This document shows positions 1 to 10,999 of a DNA stretch of 64,000 nucleotides, one piece after another. Position 1 is the stretch's first letter. Every line of letters starts with the position of its first letter. The stretch comes from Ovis canadensis (taxonomy: Eukaryota; Chordata; Mammalia; Artiodactyla; Bovidae): contig NC_091251.1 in the NCBI RefSeq assembly GCF_042477335.2, positions 28,970,501 to 29,034,500 on the forward strand, in the 5' to 3' direction. The position numbers and the translations under genes are program-made. Under the pieces are notes generated by a model, which saw only the letters and a program-made list of their open reading frames with translations, had not been told where the DNA came from and did no database searches.

Positions 1-486
1 AGTTTTAATTGTGTGTGAAGAAGCAATAAAATAATCATTACTAAGATGATGGGGGGCTTCATTCATGGCAGACACTGAACTGGGATGTCATGTGTATCAT
101 ACCGCTGAGCTTCACGAAAATCCCACCACATCCTGGGCATCACATGCCCCACTTCACAGATACGGAACTCTCTCTCTAAGGGATTAAACTCCCTGCTCAG
201 GGTCCCTGGGCTAGTGGGTGGTGGAGCCAAGGATGAAGCCCAGGCTTAACACCTCTTTCTGCAACATCCACTGATTGTGGTCAAGGGATGAACAGTGGGT
301 GGTGCTGAATGGGGCTGAGTCTTTGACTCAGGAGACCTGAGTCATTAAAAATGGGAAGGTAAGAAATATTAGAGCAGAGAGAAGTCAGGACATATCCTGG
401 CACCCTGAGGACTCCTCACTGTTTGTCTGCTCAAGCTTGGCCACCCCTGAGAGCCAGGCGGGCACATAGAGGTGAAAAAGAGGTGG
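1..486. other. Noncoding flank with one MIR relic
   Basis: No coding signal was recognised. The only structure I can name is a MIR-like stretch near 145-290. The rest looks like ordinary unique mammalian DNA. Confidence 0.5.
145..290 (-). mobile_element. MIR SINE relic
   Basis: The strand shown reads as the complement of MIR: a 'cacttcacagatacgga' block, then a 'gggctagtgggtggtggagcc' type block and a 'gaagcccaggctt' block, in the order expected for a reverse-oriented MIR. It is heavily diverged and both ends are approximate. Confidence 0.6.
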
Positions 487-975
487 TGTGGATGGTTAAT
501 TTTATATGTCAGCTTAGCCGGGCTATGATGATCAGCCATTTGGTCAAACATCAGTCTAGACATTGCCTTAATTATTAATGTCATTAATATTGAAGTTAAT
601 GAGTGAAGCAGATTACCCTTCATCCAGTGGGTGGGTCTTATCCAATCAGTTGAAGGCCTTAAGAGCAAAAGTTGAGTTTCCCAGGAGAGGGAATTCTCAA
701 GACTGCACTGTAGAAATGCTGCCCAAGTTGCCAGCCTGATATCCTGTGGAATTTAAATGGGAGATTGCAACATTAACTCTTACCTAAATGTCTGGCCTGT
801 CAGCCTACTCTATGAATTTTGGACCTGCCAGCCTGTTACTATATGAACCAATTCCTTAAAAGAAATTTATTTCTCTCTCTCTCCCACCCTCACTTCCCCA
901 GCCTTCAGTATATATACAGATACACATATGCACACATATATGCATCTGTGTCTATCTATCTATCTGTCTATCCTA
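487..975 (+). mobile_element. Ancient LTR-like mammalian repeat
   Basis: The stretch opens with 'ggttaattttatatgtcagc' and contains 'ggtcaaacatcagtctaga', 'gcagattacccttcatcc', 'gtgggtgggtcttatccaat' and 'ccaattccttaaaa' in that order. I recognise this arrangement from a common old mammalian interspersed repeat of LTR type. I cannot settle its family name. It ends in a CT-rich, TATC-rich stretch (about 870-972) that has drifted. It has no coding capacity. Confidence 0.6.
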
Positions 976-1845
976 TTGCCTTTAATTCATTTTCTTTAGA
1001 AAGCCCTACTAGAGATGGAGATGTGATTCTTGCCCTCAGGAAGCTCACATGTTAGCAAGTTCCTGGGGGATCATCAGCAGAGAAGCAGACAATGATAGGA
1101 AACAGCCTAGGGTTTCAATATGATGGCCAGCTTTTGTGTAAGCAGTGGCAACTTTGGGTTATGTGTTAGGACTCTCAAAGGAAAGACAATAGGGAGGGAA
1201 ACAGGCAGAGATGGTTTATCCACGCAACATCATCTATTCCCACTGAACCTGGATGAGTGGTGGTGAATTCTTCCCCCCGCTCCCCCACACCGAGTCTTAT
1301 AGGCTCTGATGTTTTGTTTTATCATTCCAAGCAAGCATTCACTCTGGAAGGGGCCTCAAAGACAACGAAATACAACTCTTTCATTGTTCAGATAGAGAAA
1401 ACCATGTCTCTGAGAGCTTTTTATCAAAGTGACAACAGTACCAGATCATGGTGACCGGCAAGATGTATCCACAGAAATAATGGCAATTATTCACACACAT
1501 TTCAGTACATTTTTCTATGGTTGTGAGACAATGAAATACTGCCCCTGTGCAACTGAGATTTTACCATACTTGACCATTTTGAGAAAGAAACCAAAGGAAC
1601 GAAGGAATTATGGACTCAGAACTAGCTACGATGGAATCTATCTGAGCTCCAGGTCCGCTTGGCACTGTCTCCCACAGTCACCCCTTGGTGTCACCCTGGG
1701 AAGAGGGGCCCTGGGCAGAATCCACACCAGCAAGGTCATCTCCAGTCACAACCCTAGAAAGGCTCTCTTTCTGGAGTAGAAGGGTTTGTAGCCCCAAGAG
1801 TTGTAATCAAAAGAGCTTCTAATCATTTAGAAGCCTTGGTTCCCC
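976..1845. other. Unique noncoding interval
   Basis: A short 'ttgccctcaggaagctcaca' block near 1032 resembles a reverse L2 fragment, and 1335-1400 resembles an old MIR/L2-type tail. Nothing else is recognised. Short ORFs here have no visible domain or repeat content. Confidence 0.4.
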
Positions 1846-1966
1846 ATGGGACTTCCTTGGAAGTCCAGTGGTTAAGACTTTGCTTTCCAATGCATGAGTT
1901 TGATTCTTGGTCAAGGACTAGGATCCTGCATGCTGTGAGATATGGCCAGAAATTAAAAAAGAAGAT
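1846..1966 (+). mobile_element. CHR-type SINE (tRNA-Glu-derived)
   Basis: It begins 'atgggacttccttggaagtc', continues with a tRNA B-box-like stretch ('gtttgattcttggtcaagg') and ends in 'ccagaaattaaaaaagaa'. It is flanked by 9-bp direct repeats 'ttggttccc' at 1836-1844 and 1967-1975, as expected for L1-type target-primed insertion. It is diverged and short, so the body is incomplete. Confidence 0.8.
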
Positions 1967-1975
1967 TTGGTTCCC

Positions 1976-2640
1976 TAGAATATTCCATGGAATTAATTTC
2001 TCCTCTGGAGTCCTCTTACCACGTAGCATTGAGGTCACTCTTGCTCTTACCTTTTATTCAGTTATCACCTCTATAAAAAGACCAAATCCTTTAAGAAACT
2101 ATGGCTCGAGGAAGAACGTTTGCCTTCCTCTCCATTCCTAGTGGAGAATGGTGACAGGAAAGTGGCGATCATTCCCACTTTACAGATAGAGAGAGGTGTA
2201 GAGAGGTGTAGAGAAGGTGCAACCAGCTTCTGACAGTGTCAGACTGGAGAGCAGAGAGGAGAGACCTGTAGGCATTGGTCCTAGGGGAGCTCTGTCACGT
2301 GGGTGGACAGAGTACCACTTGGCCTGGCCTTGCAAAGTAGGACCAGCCCAGCGGCTCCAAAGAGAGCCAGGCCAGTGATAGGAGAGCATGTGGACAGGCT
2401 TTAAAGTCTTTCCCCCCCCTTTTTATTACAGTTCAATAAGATCCAGGTGACTCACTTTGTGGTGATGCTGTGACCCTCTGTTCCCTTTCCCAGGGAAGGG
2501 AGGGGAGGTTATGTCCTAAGTCTATTCTTATTGATTCTGGCATAAAAGATGTACTTATTGGTGAATAAGGATTGTGGCCATCAAGCTGAGGGTATGGGAG
2601 AGACACCATCTGATTAGGTGGAAGGGATACTTGGTCTTAC
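1976..2640. other. Unique noncoding interval with MIR fragment
   Basis: A reverse MIR-like piece lies at about 2165-2290 ('cccactttacagatagag'). It contains a small tandem duplication of 'agagaggtgt'. A C-run and T-run lies near 2412-2425. No gene was recognised. Confidence 0.4.
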
Positions 2641-2644
2641 TACC

Positions 2645-2800
2645 TAAATTTTAATCTCAATTATTATTTTTATTACTAGCTGTGTGATCTTAGACAAGTC
2701 ACTTACCTCTCTGAATCTTGGTTTATGCTTTTGTGAAATAATTACCCTTTTGGAGTTATCAGTAGTCTTAAATAGAATAATAAGTGTGGTCATGTTTCAT
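2645..2800 (+). mobile_element. MIR SINE
   Basis: The diagnostic MIR core 'agctgtgtgatcttagacaa' followed by 'gtcacttacctctctgaatc' is clear at about 2678-2720. The 3' part is more diverged and runs into the BovB insertion. Confidence 0.85.
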
Positions 2801-2826
2801 AGACTGAAAAGCATTGTACCAATATT

Positions 2827-3400
2827 CAGTTCAGTCGCTCAGTCGTGTCTGACTCTTTGCGACCCCATGAATCGCAGCACACCAGGCCTCGCTGTCCATC
2901 ACCAACTCCCAGAGTTCACTCAGATTCACGTCCATCGAGTCAGTGATGCTATTCAGCCATCTCATCCTCGGTTGTCCCCTTCTTCTCCTGCCCCCAATCC
3001 CTCCCAGCATCAGAGTCTTTTCCAATGAGTCAACTCTTTGCATAAGGTGGCCAAAGTACTGGAGTTTCAGCTTCAGCATCATTCCTTCCAAAGAAATCCC
3101 AGGGCTGATCTCCTTTAGAATGGACTGGTTGGATCTCCTTGCAGTCCAAGGGACTCTCAAGAGTCTTCTCCAACACCACAGTTCAAAAGCATCAATTCTT
3201 CAGCCCTCAGCCTTCTCCACAGTCCAACTCTCACATCCATACATGACCACAGGAAAAACCATAGCCTTGACTAGACGGACCTTAGTTGGCAAAGTAATGT
3301 ATCTGCTTTTGAATATGCTATCTAGGTTGGTCATAACTTTTCTTCCAAGGAGTAAGCGTCTTTTAATTTCATGGCTGCAGCCACCATCTGCAGTGATATT
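2827..3400 (-). mobile_element. BovB LINE, 5'-truncated 3' end
   Basis: This is the antisense of the BovB 3' end. The terminal CAGTT unit is at 2827, followed by the ORF2 C-terminal region; a minus-strand ORF of 109 codons runs from 3160 to 2831 and includes '[13 protein letters not shown]'. The copy stops at 3400 in the 'tgcagtgat' region, so only about 570 bp of a 3.2-3.8 kb family remains. 'atatt' at 2822-2826 and 3396-3400 may be a short TSD, but this is weak. It lies only 15 bp from the next element. Confidence 0.9.
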
Positions 3401-3415
3401 AGGTACTGTTATTTT

Positions 3416-3828
3416 AAAAATGACTGTATTTATTTGAATTTATTTCTTTTAATTGGAGGCTAATTACTTTACAGCATCGTGTTGGTTTCGCCGTGCATCC
3501 CCACGAACCCGCCGCGCGTGTACACGTGCTGCTTCTTCCGGCTGTGCTGGGGCTTTGCTACATGGGCTCTTCTCTGGTTGTGTCAGGTGGGGGCTACCCT
3601 TTGTCGTCATGTGCAGGCTTCTCGTTGTAGTGGCTTCTGCTGCTGCAGAACACAGGCTCTAGGGCTTCAGTAGTTACCGTTCCCAGGCTCTAGAGCACAG
3701 GCTCGATAGTTGTGTATGGTCTTAGTTGAGCCACAGCATGTGGGATTTTCCCGGACCAGTGATTGAACCCATGTCTCCTACACTGGCAAGTGGATTCTTT
3801 ACCAGTGAGCCACCAGGGAAGCCCTATT
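3416..3828 (-). mobile_element. CHR SINE joined to an L1 3' tail (chimera)
   Basis: Read on the minus strand, it begins with a CHR/tRNA-Glu head ('gggcttccctggtggctcac' at the 3828 end) and continues through a GC-rich CHR body to about 3530. It then switches to the 3' end of ruminant L1 ('cacgtgtacacgcg' through 'ccaattaaaagaaataaatt'). The L1 portion does not resume on the head side. This argues for a fused transcript or an insertion at the truncated L1 end, not a simple insertion inside L1. Possible 7-bp flanks 'ttatttt' lie at 3409-3415 and 3829-3835 but are low complexity. Confidence 0.7.
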
Positions 3829-3835
3829 ATTTTTT

Positions 3836-4392
3836 GATACACCCCACAAAAGATATTTGCTAAAACCCGTGTTGGGGCTCTGAGCGCAAGGACACACAGA
3901 CGGTGCACGTCATCCCTTGTATGTGACTTCTGCTTCGGAAACAGGGTGAAATAAACATACACAGCAGATCTTCAGACTATCTCAGACCAGGGAAGGAGTG
4001 AGTTTCCCGAAGAAAACCCCCAGCAATCACGTTCCCTGAGGTCGAGAAATGTGGGCTGTAATAGCTTTGCTATCATCAACACTATGCCGGAATCACTTCT
4101 GGGTAGAATTTAAAAGACAGGGGACAGAAAGAGTGTGGTGGGCACCACGCCCACACACATGGTTCAAACGCAAGTTTACCACCGAAAATGACCCGAGGAT
4201 TCTGGTAAAAAGAGTTGTCATTCAAGATCAGCCTCGACTCATTTCTCCCACAAAGGAGGAAATGGAAAGTCAGCGAGAGCTGACTTCATATCTAGGTGAT
4301 CTTGAGTGCCCCATCTCTCCTCCCTCCCTTCTACAGAAATATTTCCCCCTTTCACCTCTGTCACAGCTAATTTCACTATTAGAGACGAGGTC
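3836..4392. other. Unique noncoding interval
   Basis: No repeat or coding domain was recognised. A 146-codon plus-strand ORF (4049-4489) runs partly into the following SINE and is probably a chance frame. Confidence 0.4.
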
Positions 4393-4505
4393 TGGACTTC
4401 CCCAGGGGTCCAGACTTTGCCTTTCAATGCACCGGGTGCAGGTTCAATCCCTGGATGGGGAACTAAGACACACATGCCCTGGGGTGTGACCAAAAAGTAA
4501 AGAGA
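4393..4505 (+). mobile_element. CHR-type SINE
   Basis: The tRNA-Glu-like head 'ggacttccccaggggtccag' is followed by 'gcaggttcaatccctggatg' (B-box region) and 'ggggaactaagacacacatg'. It ends in 'ccaaaaagtaaagagagag'. The copy is head-rich and short. No convincing TSD was found. Confidence 0.8.
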
Positions 4506-5842
4506 GAGAGAAGTGCCTTTCTCTGGTTATTCAGTCTCTGAGAGTTCTCCATTACCAAGGCAAAACTTCCTGAGAGAGGTGACAGGTAAATCCAGACTGT
4601 GTTCTAGTTCAGGCAATCCCAGAGACTGCAATCGTTTCCATTGGGTACCTGAGGGAACAAAAGGGGTGAGTGGGGAACAGAGATTGCTGTCCCATTTTCC
4701 AGATGAGGAAACTGAGACTTGGAGAAATAAAGAAAACAATTAGCAGTCTGAGGTGGGAGAAGGCCAAACCCCACTTTCTCACCCCTTATTGTGTGTTTTT
4801 TTTTCAGAGTCATTCAAAGGCAACTCCAAGCAATTCGTCTCAGAGAAAATAAGCATCCATTGTCTTCCCTGTTCTTACCTCTGGGGCAACCCAGGCTATG
4901 TGGGCAGCATGTGGTCCCTTCTCAAGCGCATCCATGCGTAAGCTGGAGGGGAATCATGACTCCTGTGCCTGGTTCTAAATAATAAAACTAGGCCACTCAG
5001 GCTCTCTCTCTCTGGAATTCAAACTGAGACCTAAGGGGCATTGCAACTGTGTCGCAGTGGAACTCAGAGGTCATAGACGCAACGGTGACGTGGCCATCCA
5101 GGGCTGTGAACAGCCCAAGTTTCCGAGTAAGAAGAAGCCCAGGGAACCAGTCAGCCAGGGGAGAAGGGGCATACAGAACCCGGGCAGAGATACCCAAGGA
5201 ACAGTTTCAGTCCCTGAGCAAGGAAGATGCCCTAATCCTAGGGCAGGGACCCTTAAATGTCTGCCTGTGGGATGTCGGGATAACTGCGGAGCAGCATCTG
5301 CCAAGATGTGTCTCCCAATTATGCTTTTTCTAACTGGATGTATCACTGACATTACCTTGTCCTTGTGGTTTCACTGAATGTTGAATTTAAGGGAGGCAGA
5401 TCACTTTAATTTTCAGGTAACAACCTGAAATCAAGAGATGCCCCATCTGTGAGTGATACAGGAGTTATAGCATCTCATTGCTGATGAGGATACCCCAACA
5501 TGCCACCCTGATACGGTACTGATAGTGCCTGCGGGGCTAGTATGCCAGAGGGGAATTTGGGGCTGTACGGAGGGAGAAGGAGCCGAATGTTTGGTGACCC
5601 TAAGAGTAAACTGACCTCTAGTCATCATGTTGTTCTCTGAATATTTCCCACCCCTCGACTTCTGCAGGTTACTGCAACCTGCTAGGGTTGCACGTCCAGG
5701 ACCCCTGCGTAGGGCAGGGCCAACAGACCTTATCTGGACAATGAGTTATGAGCGGAAGTTTTAAAGATCTACAGAGGCCCCTCAGTCTCCTGCCTTCTCT
5801 CACTGGCAACATTAAATAAAAATTGTTACAAGCTGTTCCACA
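4506..5842. other. Unique noncoding interval
   Basis: A reverse MIR fragment ('ttttccagatgaggaaactg') lies at about 4695-4730. Overlapping short ORFs on both strands at about 5049-5377 show no domain and no supporting splice structure. No gene was recognised. Confidence 0.4.
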
Positions 5843-6949
5843 TTGGGGAGTGTTTGTTACCATGATGCACCCTGGTGCATTCTGCCTGATGTGTTGCCCT
5901 TTCCGGGGCTTACGCATGGCGTTTGTCCGGGCTCCTTTTGGGGAGGTAGGTGGAGGGGCTGCTGTGAGCTAGGGCAACCTCAGGGACTGGTGACATTCCT
6001 TGAGTGTCTCCCCACAGCCTCAGGGCTGCCCCTCAGGCTGTGGGACAGGAGTGCTGAGCAGCAGAGGGCACCAGAGACCTGTGTCTGCTCTCATCTCGGT
6101 ACCATCCAGGGTGTTGGTGTCGGGGGAGCTGGCCCTGGAGGCAGGTGGCACTCGGGCCCAAGCAGGGGGCGATCTCAGGGCCTGCTCCTCTTCCGTGGCA
6201 CTGCAGTTGTGGGCAAGTGTCTGCATGACTCAGCCTCACCCCCCAGTAGGCTTCAGAGAACATCGGGGAACAGCAGGCAAGGGGCCTCACTCACTGAGGC
6301 TTCTAGCGACCAGGTCTTCCACTCACCTCTTCTCTCTTGGCCCAGACTCTGCTTTAGTTGTCGGACATCAGGCCCGGCATCAGGCTGGAAGGGGCAGCTG
6401 GGAGAAGGACGGAGCGTGCTGGGCACGGCTTACACACAGCTGCCCACATGGCACAGGGCAGGGCTCACCAGGCCTTCCCTGAGGCTGCTGCTCTCCAAGC
6501 CTCGAATCCTCCAGCCAGACTTCCGTCTCTTCATCACACGGCTTTTGTTTGTGCTCAGATGCAGCCCTGTTTCTCTTTTTGGTGGAAGGAGGCAGTGGTG
6601 GTTGGAGACGGCAGGGCGAGGAGCAGCTGTTCCTAGACTTACAGCACAGCGAGGGGAGGATCGGAGAGTCTGGTCGGTACAAAGCGCTTTGTTCTGCGGG
6701 GCTGGGCAGGCAGTTGTGTGGTGCCTCCAAGTCCCTCCCTGGGCCTCAGTTTCCTTGGCTGTAAGAAAGAGATTGGGGCCAGGAAACTATGCTTCTGGGA
6801 GCAAGTTTTGCCACTCAGGAATGGGGACAAAGCCCAGCACTGGGGAAGGGGTGGGAGGGAGAGAAGAGAGAGCTACCAGGAAGGAAAAGGGTGCAGACAG
6901 GGAGTGGGAGAGGAGCCCTGGGCCCCTGAGAGTCACTAGCGGGATGTGA
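5843..6949 (+). other. Long unexplained ORF in GC-rich DNA
   Basis: A 368-codon frame is open from ATG to stop. No domain, signal peptide or membrane segment was recognised. The composition (rich in Gly, Arg, Ser, Pro, Leu) is what GC-rich noncoding DNA gives when translated. A MIR-type block ('ctgggcctcagtttccttgg') at about 6738-6760 lies inside the frame, which argues against old coding sequence. Other frames here are also stop-poor, on both strands, pointing to base composition as the cause. I do not call it a gene. Confidence 0.3.
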
Positions 6950-7145
6950 CATTTTCCAGGAGCAGTTGGATTGCCCGTGTCCACTTGCTTTCCTTTTGTG
7001 TTGGCGTGTTTCAGTGTTTACGTTCCTCCAGATATAAAGACTGAAGTCAGGTCAGACCATTACATCTCACCTTGGCTGGCCCAAAGTCAGACGGAAGAGG
7101 TTGCCAGGGGCACCTAAGTCTCCAGCCTTCCTCCCAGCCTCCTTT

Positions 7146-7311
7146 CTTAACTTTAATTTATTTATTAAATTCCGCCCCCCCCCCCCCCACGCTTCCCTGT
7201 TTTTGGTTGTGCTATGTGATATGTGGGATCTTAGTTCCCCAACTAGGGATTGAATGCATGTCCTCTGCATTGGAAGTGAGGGGTCCTAACTCGTGGACAA
7301 CCAGGGAAGTT
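7146..7311 (-). mobile_element. CHR-type SINE
   Basis: It is reverse oriented: the A-rich tail appears as 'aatttatttattaaatt' with a run of about 16 C next to it, and the tRNA head ends at 'ccagggaagtt'. A perfect 13-bp TSD, 'cccagcctccttt', lies at 7133-7145 and 7312-7324. The C-run at about 7174-7189 is an unusual expansion within the body. Confidence 0.9.
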
Positions 7312-7324
7312 CCCAGCCTCCTTT

Positions 7325-7965
7325 AGGCGCTGCTCCTACCTCCTGAGTCTCCTGGGGCTGCTTCCCTCCCACTTGGACAGGGGATCTGGCTGGTCTCTGG
7401 AACCCTAGTCAGGCCTGTCTTCTAAAAGGTCAAGCAGATGAACTCCAAGCCATGACCTTGAGGGGAATGAGGGGCTAGGGAGTGTGCCCATTATGCTTTT
7501 TGCCCCTTTCCTGATCCTTACTAGCTAGTCAGGCTTCCAGGTGAAAAGGAGGTGCCAAGCTTTTCCCAGCAAGAGTCCTGGAGCTCTGGAGGGTGCCTTC
7601 TGGGTGGGATTTCCCTGGAGAAGCACTTTCTCCTTCAACCCTTCAACCTTTGTTAGGTTCAGATTCTGGAAAGCTGGGGTGAGGCCCAGAGACAGGCCAC
7701 TTCTGAAGACTTCATCCGCTCTCCCCAGAATCTGGTTCCTCTGAGCTCTAGAGGGAATCAGCGCACTACCTGTAAGCTAAGTGCTACCTGTAAACTATTC
7801 TGGTGCGTCAGTTGTGTTGAGAATCTGGTCTCCCACGAACTGGTTGTAAACTGCTTAGGGTGAGGCAGACATTTGGGCATTTCTCCCTTCTCCTGACTTG
7901 CGGGTGCTGTCCTGCTCTGTCCCTGGTGGATAGCTCTGTGTCCCATCCAGTCCACCCACCTGGAT
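7325..7965. other. Unique noncoding interval
   Basis: Nothing was recognised apart from ordinary unique sequence. The duplicated phrase 'ctacctgtaa' near 7767 and 7787 is a small local repeat. Confidence 0.4.
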
Positions 7966-9190
7966 TACTCATTCATTCATTCTTTCAGACATTCATGGAG
8001 GCCCCATGGGCATGACATTACCAGGGACTAGACGCACAGAGATAAAGGAGCAGAACACAGTCCTTGAAGGGGTTGAGTTGAGTGGGTCTTGCGAGTCAAG
8101 GTGCCCTGTATGTAAGGGGTCTGTGGGCGGGGCTCTCACAAGAAGGTGAGGTTTGGATTGGTTGTTGAAGGAAAAGCAGTAGGAGTTGGCGGTTGAGGGC
8201 TGGGAGAGAATTTTCCAGGAGAGCGGTGAAATACACAGCAAAGTTGGGTGTGCTCTGGGACTGAAGCGTTCAGTGCTGCTGGAGCCAATGCATGTGAGTA
8301 AGGATGAGGCTGAGAAGAAGGTGGACCTTGGATTAGGGAGGGCCTTGGGCTGCAGATTAGAGCAGGCAGTCTAGCGTGGCTGGTAAGCCATATGGAGATG
8401 AGTATTCTAGTTCAGAAAGGAGGAGGAGGAGGAGGTAATTTAAGGCGGGCAGTGGGTGGAGTTGAGGAACAGCTCTGAGAGACGCTGGGTGGGTAGAAGC
8501 CATCCAACCAGATGACCTTTTGGACATGGTGATGAGGAATAAGGAGCGGCTGAGGCTGACCTCCAGGTTCCTGACTCTAGTGGCTGACGTTTGGGGGCTA
8601 CACCTCCCTCACCAGACTAGGGCAGAAGAGCAGCAGGTTGGGTGTGGGGCCTGAGGGTGGATTCAGGTATGGATGCACTGAATTTGGGATTCCAGTGGCC
8701 ATCTCAGGAGAGGCCACCTCTACACCAACAAGCATTTGGTTTAGAGTTTGGAGAACTGACATGGGTGTCCTCAGCATCTGGGAAGTGTCTGAATCCCTAT
8801 GGGGTCAATGAGATGATTAAAAGGGGATGAATAAAGGGAGATAAAAGAAAAGGGCCAGGTCAAGCTCTGAGGAGCTCTGGCATTTAACGAGGGGATAGAG
8901 AATGCAAATGGGCTTCCCTGTGGTTCAGATGGTAAAGAATCTACTTGCAACGCAGGAGATCTGGGTTCCATCCCTGGGTTGGGAAGATCCCTTGAAGGAG
9001 GGCATGGCAACCCACGCCAGTATTCTTGCCTGGAGAATCCTCATGGACAGAGGAGTCTGGTGGGCTGCAGTCCATGGGGTCACAAAGAGCCGGACATGAC
9101 TGAGTGACTAAGCACAGAGTATGCAAGGAAGAGAGGGGACAACGGAGTCTGAGGATGGTGTGATGGAGGTCAAGGTGAAGGAGGATTAAC
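7966..9190 (-). mobile_element. L2 LINE 3' region, reverse oriented, split by Bov-tA
   Basis: It starts with the reverse of the L2 3' terminus ('attcattcattctttcag') and continues through blocks matching the general order of reverse L2 3' UTR and ORF end, including 'aggctgacctccaggttcct' near 8552. It is old and diverged, so the far end is uncertain. A Bov-tA at 8908-9115 interrupts it and similar sequence seems to resume afterwards. A (GGA)n run lies at 8418-8435. Confidence 0.6.
8908..9115 (+). mobile_element. Bov-tA SINE
   Basis: The tRNA-Glu-like head ('gggcttccctgtggttcaga') with B-box region is followed by the Bov-A unit, ending 'gacatgactgagtgactaag'. The flanks are 11-bp direct repeats differing at one base: 'agagaatgcaa' (8897-8907) and 'agagtatgcaa' (9116-9126). 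The copy looks complete. Confidence 0.95.
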
Positions 9191-9419
9191 ATGTCCAAGA
9201 CTAAGGCAGAGAAGCTGGGATGGAGCTCTGGCAGGAAGGTCACTGGCAAGCCTGGCCTGAGCGAGACAGACCCCCACCCTGTGTCTGCTGTGTCCACCCT
9301 GCCTGCACGGCTCTGAACACAGCACCGGGCAATCAGTCCCTGGGGGAACATGTGGTCAGGAAAACTTTGATGAATGAATGACTGGGGTCGAAGAAGAGGC
9401 TTTTTGTTTTAAAGATTGA

Positions 9420-9905
9420 TGAGAATTGAACGGGCAAATCTATAGAACAAAAAGTAGATGAGTGGTCATCTAAGGCTGGGTCATCGGCTGGGACTCTTGG
9501 GGTGACACTAAGGAGTATGGGGTTTCTTTTTGGGGTCATTAAACTATGAAAATTGACTGTAGTGATGGTTGCCCAACTGTGAAGATATTGAAAGACACTG
9601 AATTGTACACTTCATTTTTTCCTTTTTTATAATTAAATTTATGTATTTTAATTGGAGGATAATTGCTGTACAATATTGGATTGGTTTCTCCCAAATGTAC
9701 TCTTTATTTTTATTTGTTTTTATAATTTTTATTATTTTTTTGGATGCACTGAGCAGCATGCAGGATCTTCGTTCCCCAACCAGGGATCGAACCTGCACTC
9801 TCTGCAGGGTCTTAATCCAGTGATCTGCCAAGGAAGTTCCAAATTGTGTACTTTACATGGATGAGTTGTGTGGTCTATGAATTATATCTCAATAAAACTG
9901 TTTCA
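9420..9905 (+). mobile_element. Old mammalian L1 (L1M-type) 3' end, interrupted
   Basis: It contains 'gggtttctttttggggtcat', 'gtagtgatggttgcccaact', 'cactgaattgtacactt' and, after the inserted element, 'gaattatatctcaataaaac'. This order is typical of L1M-class 3' UTRs. The copy is split by the element at 9613-9841, whose TSD lies within the 'aattgtacactt' block. Confidence 0.8.
9613..9841 (-). mobile_element. Second CHR SINE/L1 3'-tail chimera
   Basis: On the minus strand it begins with a CHR head ('ggaacttccttggcagatca' side, 9841), then an A-rich linker (about 9735-9700), then a ruminant L1 3' end antisense to 'attttaattggaggataatt'. Imperfect 12-bp flanks enclose the whole unit: 'aattgtacactt' (9601-9612) and 'aattgtgtactt' (9842-9853). 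Head and L1 tail therefore probably arrived together, into an older L1. Confidence 0.7.
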
Positions 9906-10269
9906 AAAAATACAAAGCTATCAGGAAAAAAAATAAAAACCCAAATACTGGTGAGACTTGAAACTTGGGCATCTCACCCCTCCCCCAGAGTGAGTCAGGA
10001 TCAGAGAGGTAATGGATTGGGGTGGGGGGTTTCCGGTTCGCATCTGGATCTGGAAATTATGAGCTAACTTGGGGAAAACATGGAGGACTGTTTGGAAAGT
10101 CACAAGTGCTCCCTGGCCAAGAGGTGAGAACTCCTTTTCTCTGGGGGCTTTCCTGTAGTTCCAGCCTTCTGGGTGACCTCTGGTGGTGAACTGGGTGACC
10201 AGGGGTGCTGCAGGTTGCCGGGCTTTGGAGGCAAAGCTCCTCTCTTTGGAGAGCGTAGCCCAGGTCAGC

Positions 10270-10445
10270 AGCCAGCATAGGGAACCCTGGCTGGGATTCT
10301 AGGGCAGGCTCTGTAATTAGCTTGTGTGAGATGGTCCTTGCTCTGAGACTCCGTTGTCCCATCTGCATAGCAGGGATTCCAATACTGTTCACCTGGGTAT
10401 CCCGAGGATAAGACGGGATAATGGATGTGAAGGTGCTGTGAAAAG
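10270..10445 (+). mobile_element. MIR SINE relic
   Basis: Plus-oriented MIR blocks are seen: 'gactccgttgtcccatctgc' (the tract equivalent to 'cagtttcctcatctg') followed by 'ggataatggatgtgaaggtg'. It is diverged. Confidence 0.6.
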
Positions 10446-10999
10446 GAGGACATGCTGTATGTAGGCCAGAGTTTCCTTCATTCATTCATGGATGTGTGCG
10501 TGCATTCATTCAACCAAGAGAGTGGCGAGGTGTTCACTGGATGCTACGATTATGAAATACTACAGGTTTGTGGGCAGAACAAGCCGGCAGAGTTTGTGAT
10601 GAGAGCCTGTCTCTGGCCGTATTTATGCCAGTTCCTCACTGTCTGCAGCAGAAGGGGAAGGATGGAGCTGATGGGTCGGCGGGCAGCAGTGCTCCAGCCT
10701 GGGGGAGGCCACCAGCCCTGACGTTGCCCTAGGGTCAGTAGACTCTGTTGCATGGGATTCTGTGAGGCTGGGGATTCCTCCTCTCTCCGCTCTGGTGGGG
10801 AAGGGTTTATAGTAAATAGGGTCTAGGATTGTTTTCCTGCTTTGTCATCTTGACACCAGAGGATGCCTCCTTTGTTATCTGGTAGCAAAGGCACATCGGT
10901 CTTTGACATGGGCCAAGTCACTGTCCTTTGCGCATGTGAAAGGATTCCAGGGTACAAGGTGGTCATCTGGGCAGCTGGGTGGACATCGATGGCTCCCGG

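Noticed and set aside
8908..9115. tRNA genes suggested by A/B-box-like sequences in Bov-tA and CHR heads
   Set aside because: The heads are degenerate tRNA-Glu-like parts of SINEs. No full cloverleaf or free-standing tRNA gene was seen.
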